Of a DNA stretch of 64,000 nt, positions 33,698-42,317 are shown piece after piece; the first letter of the stretch is position 1; each line of letters opens with the position of its first letter. Under the pieces are notes generated by a model, which had not been told where the DNA came from, searched no databases, and saw nothing but the letters and a program-made list of their open reading frames with translations. The translations under genes were made by a program, and so were the position numbers. Location of the stretch: positions 1 through 64,000 of the forward strand of contig CAWFZK010000019.1 in the NCBI GenBank assembly GCA_963820315.1, read 5' to 3'. The stretch comes from JACVRW01 sp963820315 (lineage in GTDB: Bacteria > Actinomycetota > Thermoleophilia > Solirubrobacterales > Thermoleophilaceae).

Positions 33698-34728
33698 CAG
33701 CTGACCTCGAAGAAGCCCATCCAGCCCAACTCGGCGAACTCGCTCACGTGGGCGTGGAACATGTACTTGCCGGTGTACGGGAAGCGCAGCTCGAGGATGC
33801 CGCGCTCGCCCTGGCCCTGAGTGACCGTGTCGGTGAAGTCGCGCGGCTCGAGCCGCGTGCCGGTCGGGTAGTAGTCGAAGAAGTTCGCGTGGATGTGGAA
33901 CGAGTTGAGGAAGTCATACTCGAGCACGTTCACGAGGTAGATCCGGACGAGCTCGCCCTGCCTCACCTGGATCGGGCGCTCCATGTACTCGAACGCGACC
34001 GTGTTGACCGCGTAGACGTCGTTCGAGCGGTCGAAGTCCGTGTCGAACCCGTTCATGACCATCACGAGCTCGTCGGCGGGCGGACGGCCCTGCTTGGGGT
34101 CGATGATCATCGCCCCGTAGAGGCCCTTCGCGATGTGCTCGGCCAGCGGCGTCGAGTGGCAGTGGTAGAGGTGGAGGCCGAACGGCGAAGCGTCGAACTC
34201 GTAGACGGTCCGCGCGCCCGGATCGATGTTGCCGGCGCCGATGCCCGGCACGCCGTCCATCACGTCGCGGTGGATGCCGTGGAAATGCATCGTGTGCGGG
34301 TGCGTTGAGCCGTTCACGAACTTGACGCGCATGCGCTCGCCCTCGCGCGCCCGCAGCGTCGGACCGGGCACACGGTCGTTGTAGGTCCAGGCGACGTACT
34401 TGACCCCGGGCGCGACCTCGATCTCCTTCTCGCGGGCGACGATCTCCCACTCGCGCACCCCGTTCACGAGCGTGCCCTCGTCGAAGTCGCGCAGGATCTC
34501 CTGCGGATCGAAGCCGTTGACGCGCGGGTCCACGGTGCCCCGCAACCCCATGTGGCCGGAGGCGCGGCTGTGGCTCTCGCGGTGAGCGAGGTGCTCGGAC
34601 GCTGCGGCGTTCCCGTTGTGCAGGCCCTGGTGCGGAACGAGCTCGTGGAGGACGGGAATGGTCGCGCCGGCGGCGGCGGCGCCGCCCAGCAGCTTGCGCC
34701 GGGAGAATTTGGTCGATCCGGGTTTCAC
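33697..34728 (-). CDS. Two-domain multicopper oxidase, Tat-exported
   Basis: 343 residues. Twin-arginine signal (SRRKLLGGAAAAG), His-rich leader, then HPHTMHFHG, the type-1/trinuclear segment HLYHCHSTPLAEH in domain 1, SFHIHANFF and YMFHAHVSEFAELGWMG in domain 2. This is the small laccase/nitrite-reductase-like layout. It probably oxidises a metal such as Mn(II), Fe(II) or Cu(I), or a phenolic, at the cell surface. First gene of the operon with ZIP and the DtxR-type regulator; the operator lies 25 bp upstream. Confidence 0.9.
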   Translation of the reverse strand: MKPGSTKFSRRKLLGGAAAAGATIPVLHELVPHQGLHNGNAAASEHLAHRESHSRASGHMGLRGTVDPRVNGFDPQEILRDFDEGTLVNGVREWEIVAREKEIEVAPGVKYVAWTYNDRVPGPTLRAREGERMRVKFVNGSTHPHTMHFHGIHRDVMDGVPGIGAGNIDPGARTVYEFDASPFGLHLYHCHSTPLAEHIAKGLYGAMIIDPKQGRPPADELVMVMNGFDTDFDRSNDVYAVNTVAFEYMERPIQVRQGELVRIYLVNVLEYDFLNSFHIHANFFDYYPTGTRLEPRDFTDTVTQGQGERGILELRFPYTGKYMFHAHVSEFAELGWMGFFEVS

Positions 34729-34752
34729 AGTTTGGCCAGTCTGTGGAGCAGG

Positions 34753-34768
34753 TTTAGACGGGTCTAAA
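34753..34768. promoter_or_regulatory. Perfect palindrome, probable DtxR/MntR-type operator
   Basis: TTTAGACGGGTCTAAA, 7-bp arms with a 2-bp centre, in the gap between the multicopper oxidase and ygfZ starts. Size, AT-rich ends and position fit an operator for the regulator encoded at the end of the oxidase operon. It is only 14 bp from the ygfZ GTG, so both directions may be affected. Confidence 0.7.
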
Positions 34769-34782
34769 AGTACACTGGATCC

Positions 34783-35718
34783 GTGATCGCCACAAGCGAA
34801 TACGAGCTCGTGACCGAGGCGGTCGGCGCCGCCGACCGCTCAGACCGCGCCAAGTTCCTCGTGCGCGGCTCGGAGGCGGCCGACTTCCTGCAGGGCCAGG
34901 TCTCGAACGACGTCGAGGCGCTCGAGCCGGGCGAGGGCTGCTACGCCACGATCCTGACCGTAAAGGGGAAGCTGCGCACCGACCTGCGCATCCTGCGCGG
35001 GAAGGACATCGGTGCGCACCCGGCCGAGCCGGGTGCTTCCGCTGGCTGGTTCTTTCTCGACACGGAGGCGATCGGCCACGCGGTGCTGCGTCACATGCTC
35101 GAGACCTACTCGCTCGGCCGCGACGTCCAGCACGAGGACCTGACGGCGACGCGCGCGCTCGTCTCGCTGATCGGCCCCGCCGCGCGCGCGACGCTCGAAG
35201 TAGAGCCGCCCGCCGAGGAGCACGCGTTCGTGGAGGGCGAGCACGGGCTCTACGTGTCGACCGACCTGGGCGTCGACGTCATCGGCGCGCCGGGGCTCGA
35301 CCTGGGCGTGCCGGCGGTCTCCCAGGATGTCGCCGAGTGCGTGCGCATCGAGAGCGGCCGGCCGCGGCTCGGCTACGACATGGACGCCGAGACGATGCCG
35401 CAGGAGGCCGGCATCAACGAGCGCGCGGTCAGCTTCAGCAAGGGCTGCTACGTCGGCCAGGAGACCGTCGCGCGGCTGCACTACAGGGGCCGCCCCAATC
35501 GTCACCTGCGCGGGTTGCGGCTGCCCGAGCCGGTCGAGCGCGGCACCGAGATCGTGCTGGGTGACAAGGTCGTCGGCCGCGTCGCGTCGACCTGCGTCTC
35601 GCCGCGCTTCGGCCCGATCGCGCTCGCGCTCGTCCGCCGCGAGGCCGAGCCGGGCGCCAGCGTGAGCGTGAACGGAGCGACCGCGGAGCTGGTCGGGTTA
35701 CCGTTCACGCGTGGCTGA
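34783..35718 (+). CDS. ygfZ: YgfZ/GcvT-domain folate-binding Fe-S maintenance protein
   Basis: 311 residues, GTG start. The diagnostic KGCYVGQET motif is at about residue 220, with FLQGQVSNDV near the N-terminus and a short beta-barrel C-domain. YgfZ uses tetrahydrofolate to support assembly or repair of certain [Fe-S] enzymes. Its location next to metal import genes and their operator is suggestive. Overlaps the acyltransferase start by 8 nt. Confidence 0.92.
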   Translation: MIATSEYELVTEAVGAADRSDRAKFLVRGSEAADFLQGQVSNDVEALEPGEGCYATILTVKGKLRTDLRILRGKDIGAHPAEPGASAGWFFLDTEAIGHAVLRHMLETYSLGRDVQHEDLTATRALVSLIGPAARATLEVEPPAEEHAFVEGEHGLYVSTDLGVDVIGAPGLDLGVPAVSQDVAECVRIESGRPRLGYDMDAETMPQEAGINERAVSFSKGCYVGQETVARLHYRGRPNRHLRGLRLPEPVERGTEIVLGDKVVGRVASTCVSPRFGPIALALVRREAEPGASVSVNGATAELVGLPFTRG

Positions 35719-36667
35719 TCGCCGCACGCCCACGAGCAGGAGCGGGCTCTCGCGCGAGAGCCCGCTGCTCGGCTACGACCCGCGCGGCAACGTCCTCGAC
35801 ATGCCGCCGATGGCGGAGCCGGTCGACGAGCCGGGCCCGGACCTGCGCGAGCTGCGCCGGCTCGTACCCGCCGCCGAGCCGGGCCGGGAGGTGGACGACT
35901 GGGGCCGTTCGCAGCGGGTCTTCGATCTCGTGGAGCCGCTGCTCGACTTCTACTACCGCTACTGGTTCCGGGTGGAGGTCGAGGGGATCGAGAACGTCCC
36001 GGCCGAGGGCGGGGCGCTGATCGTCTCGAACCACTCCGGCGCGCTGCCTCCGGACGCGCCGATGATCATCCAGGCGATCAAGCTCGAGCATTCCGCGCCG
36101 CGGCCCGTCTACATGCTGGGCGAGCACTGGTTCAAGGGCTACCCGGGCGTGTCGATGCTGACCAGCAAGATGGGCCTGGTGGCGGCCCACCCGGCGAACG
36201 CGCAGCGGCTGCTGCGCGACGAGCAGCGGCTCGCGCTCGTCTTCCCGGAGGGCCAGAAGGGGAGCCGCAAGCTCTACTGGCAGCGCTACCGGCTGCGCCG
36301 CTTCGGGCGTGGCGGCTTCGTCCGCACGGCGATGCGAGCGGGCGTCCCGATCGTGCCGGTGGCGCTGATCGGCGGCGAGGAGGCGATGCCGATCTTCGCT
36401 CACGTGCCGCTGCTGCAGCGGCTGACCGGGCTGATCTACTTCCCGGTCAACCACGCGTTCCCGCAGTTCGGGCTCGCGGCCGCCCTGATGTACCTGCCCG
36501 CCAAGTTCAAGATCCGCTTCCTCGAGCCCGTCGACATGTCGCGCTACGGCCCCGAGGACGCCGAGGACGTGGCGCTCGTGCAGCGGCTCTCGGAGCGGAT
36601 TCGCTTGCGAATACAGGAGGAGCTCGACGACCTCCTGCTGGCGCGCAACTCGGTCTGGTTCGGGTAG
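35711..36667 (+). CDS. PlsC-type acyltransferase (lysophosphatidate acyltransferase-like)
   Basis: 318 residues, GTG start overlapping ygfZ. Acyltransferase blocks: SNHSGALPPD (His-Asp pair), the Gly/Phe-rich second block, and FPEGQKGSRKLYW. About 85 leading residues are poorly ordered. Likely transfers fatty acyl groups to a lysophospholipid or other hydrophobic acceptor at the membrane. In operon with ygfZ and the lipoprotein. Confidence 0.85.
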   Translation: MADRRTPTSRSGLSRESPLLGYDPRGNVLDMPPMAEPVDEPGPDLRELRRLVPAAEPGREVDDWGRSQRVFDLVEPLLDFYYRYWFRVEVEGIENVPAEGGALIVSNHSGALPPDAPMIIQAIKLEHSAPRPVYMLGEHWFKGYPGVSMLTSKMGLVAAHPANAQRLLRDEQRLALVFPEGQKGSRKLYWQRYRLRRFGRGGFVRTAMRAGVPIVPVALIGGEEAMPIFAHVPLLQRLTGLIYFPVNHAFPQFGLAAALMYLPAKFKIRFLEPVDMSRYGPEDAEDVALVQRLSERIRLRIQEELDDLLLARNSVWFG

Positions 36668-36677
36668 GTTCTCCCGC

Positions 36678-37100
36678 GTGGGGTCGAGGAGGGTAGGAGC
36701 GCTGCTGGGGGTCGCGATCTCCGCCGCCCTCGTCGCGGGCTGCGGCGACGAGGACTTCAAGAACGACCCGCGCCCGCCGGTCCCGATCGGGCTGAGCGGC
36801 GTGATCCAGACCGACCGGGTGACCGTCTCCCCCGCGCGGGTCGGCGCCGGCCCGATCGTGATCACGATCTCGAACCAGACGCAGCGCAGGCGGACCATCA
36901 CGCTCGAGGGGGAGACGCTCGTGACTCGCCAGGGCCCGATCGAGCCCGGCGACACGGCGACGATCCAGCGCACGCTCGCTCCGGGCAGCTACGAGGTGCG
37001 GGCGGGCTCCCCGACGGCTGTTCGCCGGGAGATCGAGCCGGCCGTGCTCGACATCGGCGCGGAGCGGCCGACGTCGAACAACGATCTGATGCTGCCCTGA
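36678..37100 (+). CDS. Small lipoprotein, cupredoxin-like beta domain
   Basis: 140 residues, GTG start. Signal peptide with lipobox LVAGCG. The mature part is beta-rich (SPARVGAGPIVITISNQTQR, TLEGETLVTRQGPIEPGDTA, LAPGSYEV), resembling copper-free cupredoxin-like proteins. No copper ligands are evident. Downstream of the acyltransferase by 10 nt. Confidence 0.7.
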   Translation: MGSRRVGALLGVAISAALVAGCGDEDFKNDPRPPVPIGLSGVIQTDRVTVSPARVGAGPIVITISNQTQRRRTITLEGETLVTRQGPIEPGDTATIQRTLAPGSYEVRAGSPTAVRREIEPAVLDIGAERPTSNNDLMLP

Positions 37101-37110
37101 CGGGCGGCGC

Positions 37111-38507
37111 CTAGAGCGCCAGCTGGTCGGGCGGCGGCTCCGGTTCAGCCGGCGGCGGCTCCGGTTCAGCCGGCGGCGGCAGCGCGCCGGCGCGGCGGGC
37201 GCGCCGCCGAAGCCTCCGCCCTCGCCCTCGTCGCAGCCCGCACGCACCAGCGAGTCGATCTCGTCGAGCTCCGCGCGCACCTGCGCGGCCATCGCCTCGA
37301 CCAGCTCGTAGGCCTTGTCGATGCCCGTCTTGGCTCCGGTCAGCTGCTGCTTGACCTTGCGCTCCTCGCCCAGGGTCGCGAGCGCCCGCTCGACCGTCGC
37401 GCGCAGCGCGTCCGCGTCGACGCCGTCCGCGTCCGAGCGCTTCATCAGCACACGCGCACGAGCGAGCCGGTAGGCCAGCTCGAGCGCCAGCGTCCCGGTC
37501 TCGGGATCGAGCGCGACGACGATCTTGTTGCCGTTGTACTCGCGCAGGGGCTCGACCTTCGCGGGCAGCTCCGCCTCGGTGGGGACGACAAGCAGCGCGA
37601 AGTCGGCGCTCCGCTCGGCGAGCGCGTCGTTCAGCTCCTTCATCGCCCGCGGCTGCGACAGCCGGCTGTCCTTCGCCTCGATCACGAGCCGGCCGCGCGC
37701 CGGGCCGTGGGCAGCGTCGATCGCGACGACCACGTCGCCGACCTTGCCGGTGGCCTCGACGAAGTCGCCGACCGCCTGCGCGACGTCGCCCTGCGCCAGC
37801 GCGACACGGTCGATCGTCTCGGCGACGTGCTCCTCGAAGGTGCGCCCCTTCGCCGAGCCGCGCTCGCGCTCGGCCTCGACCTCCTCGAGCTTCTCCTTCT
37901 CGAGCCGCAGCGCCTGCAGCTGCTTCTCGAGCTCGGCCATCTGGTGCATCAGCGCCTGCTGGCTTTCGTGCTGGCGCTCCTCGGCGGCCTTCAGGACGCG
38001 GATCGTGCCGGCCTTGAAGTCGGCCAGGGGGTTGTTCCCGTCGGCCGCCGAGAACTGGCGGATCAGGTCCTCGCGCGAGCGCGCGAGCGTTTCGTTGACG
38101 AGCTCGCGCACGCGGTTCTGCACGGACGCCGACGAGCCGTCCGAGAAGTGCCGCTCGAGCTCCTTGGCGAGCTGGCCGTTCTCCGGCCCGAACACCATGT
38201 CGACGCGCTCGCCGAGGAACTCCGCGACCTGGCGCGCCTTGTCGGTGAACTCGCTGTTGAGCTGAGTGGCGGCGCGCTCGAACTCCGTCTTGACGAACTC
38301 GGCGTTCGCGCCGGCCTGCTCGCGGTCGAGGACGCGCGCGCCGATCTCGACCGCGTCGCGGACGAGCTTGACCGCGTCTTCGCCGTTCTGCTCGCGCTCC
38401 GAGACGAGGCGGACGGCGCATTCATCGTCCACGACGAGGCCGTCGACGACCACGCGATCGCCCACGACCCGGACGTGGGGCGCTCTGAGGGGTGTTGCAG
38501 CTTCCAT
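37111..38507 (-). pseudogene. Coiled-coil protein with PD-(D/E)XK-like nuclease domain, C-terminal frameshift
   Basis: ATG 38507. A central coiled coil (about residues 180-225, QALRLEKEKLEEVEAERERG) precedes a domain with GRTFEEHVAETID, GDVVVAIDAAHG and LVIEAKDSR. This E...D...EAK pattern is that of the PD-(D/E)XK fold, as in DUF2130/RmuC-type proteins. The frame runs on to 36507, but the sensible ending is one frame over from about 37200: a Pro/Glu repeat (PPPAEPEPPPAEPEPPPDQ) stopping at 37111. An indel in the Gly-rich linker is likely. A role in DNA metabolism is inferred. Confidence 0.65.
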
Positions 38508-38555
38508 TTCTGTCTGGTCGCACCGTAGGGGGACGACCTGACGGAACGGTTGAAA

Positions 38556-39293
38556 TCAGCCGCGCGGCGGGAGCCAGTCGGCCGGCAGAGCGGGCGGCAG
38601 CCGTCCGGGCTGGCGCTCCACGATCGCCCGCGCGTGCTGCTCGGCAGGATGCCCCTCGAGGTAGGGACGCAGGTCCTCCATCGTGAGCAGCAGGCTGACG
38701 CTGGTGGCGATCTGATAGTCCGCCACGTTGCGCTCGGGCCCGTCGAGCGTGCCCTCGCCGATCAGCCCGTCCACGTGCTCGATCAGCCCCGGCAGCGCGG
38801 CGAGGTCGCGGCGCGCGTTCTCGTCGGTGGCCTTGTTGAGACGTGCCGCCAGCGGGATGATCGGCAGCGCCGCGCGGCTCGCCACCGGCATCGGCATGCC
38901 GGTGTGGGAGCCCTCGAGATAGGTCGCGATCGTCGAGTGGTCCTTCTTGAGCGAGGCCCAGGTCAGGCGCCGCGGCACCGGCTGCAGCACCTCGTCGCCC
39001 CACGACTCGGCGGCCTCCACGGCGGCGCGGCGCTCGGGGTCGGCGGGCAGGAGCGGCCGCTCGGGGACGAGCGCGTCCAGCGCGAGCGCGATCGCCTTCG
39101 TTCCCTGCACGCGGGCGCCGTTCAGCCGCACCGCCGGCACCGTCACGCCCGGGTAGCCGAGCGCGCGCAGGACTCCGCGGTGGAGGCCAGCGGCGAGGTC
39201 CACTCGCCGGTAGCCGATCCCCTTGTGGCGCAGCATCAGCTCGGCGGCGAGCGTCGGATGCGACGCGGGCACTCCGAACAGGGTCGCCGTCAT
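38556..39293 (-). CDS. Glutathione S-transferase-like protein
   Basis: 245 residues from ATG 39293 (MTATLFGVPASHP). N-terminal thioredoxin-like domain (RRVDLAAGLHR, VPAVRLNGARVQGTKAIALALD) and a helical C-domain (YQIATSVSLLLTMEDLRPYL). Actinobacteria usually lack glutathione, so another thiol or a structural role is possible. Stand-alone, divergent from the MarR gene. Confidence 0.75.
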   Translation of the reverse strand: MTATLFGVPASHPTLAAELMLRHKGIGYRRVDLAAGLHRGVLRALGYPGVTVPAVRLNGARVQGTKAIALALDALVPERPLLPADPERRAAVEAAESWGDEVLQPVPRRLTWASLKKDHSTIATYLEGSHTGMPMPVASRAALPIIPLAARLNKATDENARRDLAALPGLIEHVDGLIGEGTLDGPERNVADYQIATSVSLLLTMEDLRPYLEGHPAEQHARAIVERQPGRLPPALPADWLPPRG

Positions 39294-39386
39294 GGCGCGG
39301 ATCCTATGGCGGCAGGCAGCCACGGCGATGCACCCGGACGCGCCCACCCAGCTCGACGGGAAAATCCTGCCGTCGACAAAATCACT

Positions 39387-39417
39387 GCTTGCCTGCAATA
39401 CTTGTTTGCGTGCAAGC
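39387..39417. promoter_or_regulatory. 31-bp dyad, probable MarR operator
   Basis: GCTTGC and GCAAGC form the outer arms. Inside, two near-identical 10-mers (TTGCCTGCAA at 39389 and TTGCGTGCAA at 39406), each itself nearly palindromic, lie 17 bp apart. The site covers the MarR start region, typical of autorepression. Confidence 0.65.
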
Positions 39418-39895
39418 ATCTTCCATCAAGAAGCCGGATCTGATCCCGCCCGTCAGCGACGAGCTCACGCAGGAGCTCGCACGCGACCTGCTCGAGTTCG
39501 TCAATCAGCTCTTCGCCGCCGGGCAGCGGGACATGTTCGCGGCAATGGAGGAGGCCGACGTATCGATTACGCAGGCGAAGACACTCCGAGCCCTCGCCGA
39601 GGCCGACGAGCCGATGTCGCTCGGCGCCGTGTCGGAGACGCTCGGTCTCTCCCTTCCTGCGATCAGCCGGGTGGTCGACGCGCTCGTGCGACGCGGCCTG
39701 GTCAAGCGCGAAGAGGACCCGCGCGACCGGCGCTCCAAGCTCGTCACGGCCACCGCACGCGGGCGCTCGACCTATGAGCGCCTGACCGCACTGAGACTTG
39801 CCGGTATCCGCGACTTCGTGGCGGACCTCGACCCAGAAGAACAGCGGGGGCTCGCCGACGCGCTGGCTCCCGTGATCAGGAGACCTCGCCCATGA
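39410..39895 (+). CDS. MarR-family transcriptional regulator
   Basis: 161 residues from GTG 39410; a TTG at 39389 is possible but lies in the first operator repeat. Winged helix with SITQAKTLRALAEADEPMSLGAVSE (given in part), SLPAISRVVDALVRRGLV and wing EDPRDRRSKLV. Its stop overlaps the ATG of the EmrB-type pump, so it is the local repressor of drug efflux, relieved by a hydrophobic ligand (family knowledge). Confidence 0.9.
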   Translation: MQASSIKKPDLIPPVSDELTQELARDLLEFVNQLFAAGQRDMFAAMEEADVSITQAKTLRALAEADEPMSLGAVSETLGLSLPAISRVVDALVRRGLVKREEDPRDRRSKLVTATARGRSTYERLTALRLAGIRDFVADLDPEEQRGLADALAPVIRRPRP

Positions 39896-41451
39896 CTGAC
39901 CGTATTCGCTTGAACGACGACAACCGCCGCTGGTGGACGCTGGCGGCGATGTGTTTCGCGCTGTTCATGATCATGCTCGACAACACCGTCGTGAACGTGG
40001 CGCTTCCCTCCATCCAGGAGGATCTCGGCGCGACGCTGTCGGGCCTCGAGTGGACCGTCAACGCCTACACGCTCACCTTCGCCGTGCTGCTCGTGACGGG
40101 TGGTCGCCTCGGCGACATATTCGGCCGCCGCCGGATGTTCCTGTTCGGCGTCGTCGTGTTCGCCGTCTCGAGCGCCGCGATCGGGCTGGCGCCCGGCGAG
40201 GGCTGGCTCGTCGCCGGCCGGGCGATCCAGGGCGTCGGCGCCGCCTTCATGATGCCGGCCACCCTCTCGATCATCTCCAACGCCTTCCCGCCCGCTGAGC
40301 GCGGCAAGGCGATCGGTACCTGGGCGGGCGTCTCGGCGCTCGCACTCGCCATCGGGCCGGTGGTCGGCGGAGCGCTCGCCGAGTACGTGTCCTGGCGCGC
40401 GATCTTCTTCCTCAACCTGCCGGTCGCCATCGGCGCCGTGGCGGTGACCCTGTTCGCGACCCACGAGTCGCGGGACGAGACCACCGAGCACCGCGTCGAC
40501 TTCCCCGGCATCGTCGCCCTGTCGGTGGCGCTGACGGCTCTGGTGCTGGCGCTCGTCGAGGGCAACGCGTGGGGCTGGGGCTCGCCCGAGATCATCGGCC
40601 TGTTCTCCCTCGCGGTGGTGTCGTTCGTCGGCTTCGTGCTGCTCGAGCCGCGCGTGCGCGAGCCGATGGTCGACTTCACCTTCTTCCGCTCGAGGACGTT
40701 CCTGGGCGCGAACATCGTCGCCTTCATCGTGACCTTCTCGATGCTGGCGACCTTCTTCTTCATCGCGCTCTACATGCAGAACATCCTTGGCTACTCGGCG
40801 GTCGAGGCCGGCGTCCGCTTCCTGCCCTCGACGCTGATGATCGTGCTGATCGCGCCGCTCGCGGGACGGCTGACCGACAAGGTGGGCGCGCGCCCGCTGA
40901 TGGTCGCCGGGCTGTCGCTCGCCACGCTGTCGCTGTTCCTGCAGACGCGCATCGGCGTCGACACCGGCTACGAGTTGCTGCTGCCGGCCTTCATCCTGCT
41001 CGGCATCGGCATGGCGCTCGTGATGTCGCCCATGTCCACCGCGGCGATGAACGCCGTGAGCCCGGACAAGGCGGGCGTGGCGTCCGGAATCCTCTCGATG
41101 AGCCGCATGGTCGGCGGGACCTTCGGCGTCGCCGCCATCGGTGCGCTGTTCCAGCACCTGGCGCGCAGCGACCTCCAGAACGAGCTGGCCGGCACCGGCG
41201 TGACCGCGGCCGCGCGCGAGCACATCGTCGAGAACCTGGGCTCGGGCAGCATCGGCGGCCTCACCCCCCAGGCGGCCGAGGCGGCGCACAACGCCTTCAT
41301 CCACGCACTCTCGACCGGCATGTGGCTGGCCGCGGGCGTGGCGGCCGTCGGGGTGCTCGTCGCGCTGTTCACTATCGAGCCGAAGCCGGCAGGGCAGCCC
41401 CAGCCGGCGGTCCAGCCCGAGGCCGCGGCCGAGGTCTCCGTGCCCGGCTAG
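39892..41451 (+). CDS. DHA2-family (EmrB/QacA) multidrug MFS transporter, 14 helices
   Basis: 519 residues. Starts with WWTLAAMCFALFMIMLDNTVVNVALPSI, the DHA2 signature of helix 1 (motif D1 LDNTVVNVALP), then GGRLGDIFGRRRMF (motif A) and GIVALSVALTALVLALVEG mid-protein. Fourteen helices expected. A proton-driven drug exporter, translationally coupled to MarR (ATGA). Confidence 0.92.
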   Translation: MTDRIRLNDDNRRWWTLAAMCFALFMIMLDNTVVNVALPSIQEDLGATLSGLEWTVNAYTLTFAVLLVTGGRLGDIFGRRRMFLFGVVVFAVSSAAIGLAPGEGWLVAGRAIQGVGAAFMMPATLSIISNAFPPAERGKAIGTWAGVSALALAIGPVVGGALAEYVSWRAIFFLNLPVAIGAVAVTLFATHESRDETTEHRVDFPGIVALSVALTALVLALVEGNAWGWGSPEIIGLFSLAVVSFVGFVLLEPRVREPMVDFTFFRSRTFLGANIVAFIVTFSMLATFFFIALYMQNILGYSAVEAGVRFLPSTLMIVLIAPLAGRLTDKVGARPLMVAGLSLATLSLFLQTRIGVDTGYELLLPAFILLGIGMALVMSPMSTAAMNAVSPDKAGVASGILSMSRMVGGTFGVAAIGALFQHLARSDLQNELAGTGVTAAAREHIVENLGSGSIGGLTPQAAEAAHNAFIHALSTGMWLAAGVAAVGVLVALFTIEPKPAGQPQPAVQPEAAAEVSVPG

Positions 41452-41468
41452 GCCGGCAGAGCTCGCCC

Positions 41469-42224
41469 CTAGGGCAGGTTCTCGACGTGTGAGACGAGCT
41501 TGCCGGCGACGAGGGTGTGCAGCGCGTAGCCGCGGCCCTCGTCGACGGCGCTCAACTCGGACACATCGAAGTCGAGCCGCAGCTCCGCGTAGGTGCTCGG
41601 GATCGCGAGCACGGCCCGGCCGCCGACCTCGCTGCCAACGGTCCGGTGGACGTGGCCTGCCACCACCTTGAGCACCTGGGGATGGCGCTCGAGCACGTCG
41701 CCGAGCGCACGCCTGCCGTCGTCCCGTAGCGCGATCGCGTCGATGGCCGGTGCGCCGGTGCACAGCGGCGGGTGATGCATCGCGATCAGCGTCGGTCGCT
41801 CCGGCGCCGCGGCGAGCTCGCCCTCGAGCCACTCGAGGCGCTCGCCGTCGAGCTCGCCGTGCTCATGGCCGGGGGCCGTGCTGTCGACCACGACGAGGCG
41901 CAGCGGCCCGAGCTCGACCGAGTACTGGACCGGCTCGCCGCCCGCGCCCGGGACGCCGAAGTGGCGATGGAGCGCGTCGCGGTCGTCGTGGTTGCCCGGA
42001 AGGACGTGCACGGGCACATCCAGCGGCTCGAGTGCCTCCTGGAACCGCTCGTACTCCGCGTCCTCGGCGTTCTCGACGAGGTCGCCGGACACGATCACGA
42101 CGTCCGGCCCGAGCCGGCCGACGGCGGCCACCGCCGCGCTCAACAGCGCCGCCGGGTCGGGGGCGATCCAGTCGGCCCCGATGTGCGGGTCGCTCAACTG
42201 GGCGATCAGAAAGGGGTCGGGCAT
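41469..42224 (-). CDS. CpdA-like cyclic-nucleotide phosphodiesterase / metallophosphoesterase
   Basis: 251 residues. Metal motifs: QLSDPHIG, VSGDLVEN, LPGNHDDR, AMHHPPLCTG and AGHVHR. This order and spacing match the class III 3',5'-cyclic nucleotide phosphodiesterases (CpdA/Rv0805 group). cAMP hydrolysis is likely but not certain. Divergent from ccr. Confidence 0.88.
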   Translation of the reverse strand: MPDPFLIAQLSDPHIGADWIAPDPAALLSAAVAAVGRLGPDVVIVSGDLVENAEDAEYERFQEALEPLDVPVHVLPGNHDDRDALHRHFGVPGAGGEPVQYSVELGPLRLVVVDSTAPGHEHGELDGERLEWLEGELAAAPERPTLIAMHHPPLCTGAPAIDAIALRDDGRRALGDVLERHPQVLKVVAGHVHRTVGSEVGGRAVLAIPSTYAELRLDFDVSELSAVDEGRGYALHTLVAGKLVSHVENLP

Positions 42225-42317
42225 GACCTCGGGATTGTGGCGAGATCGGCGTCCGCCTGCCGTCGCGCCGGTAACCTCCCGCCCCCCTGGACTGACTGCG
42301 GAGGGTTTGAGACGAAC

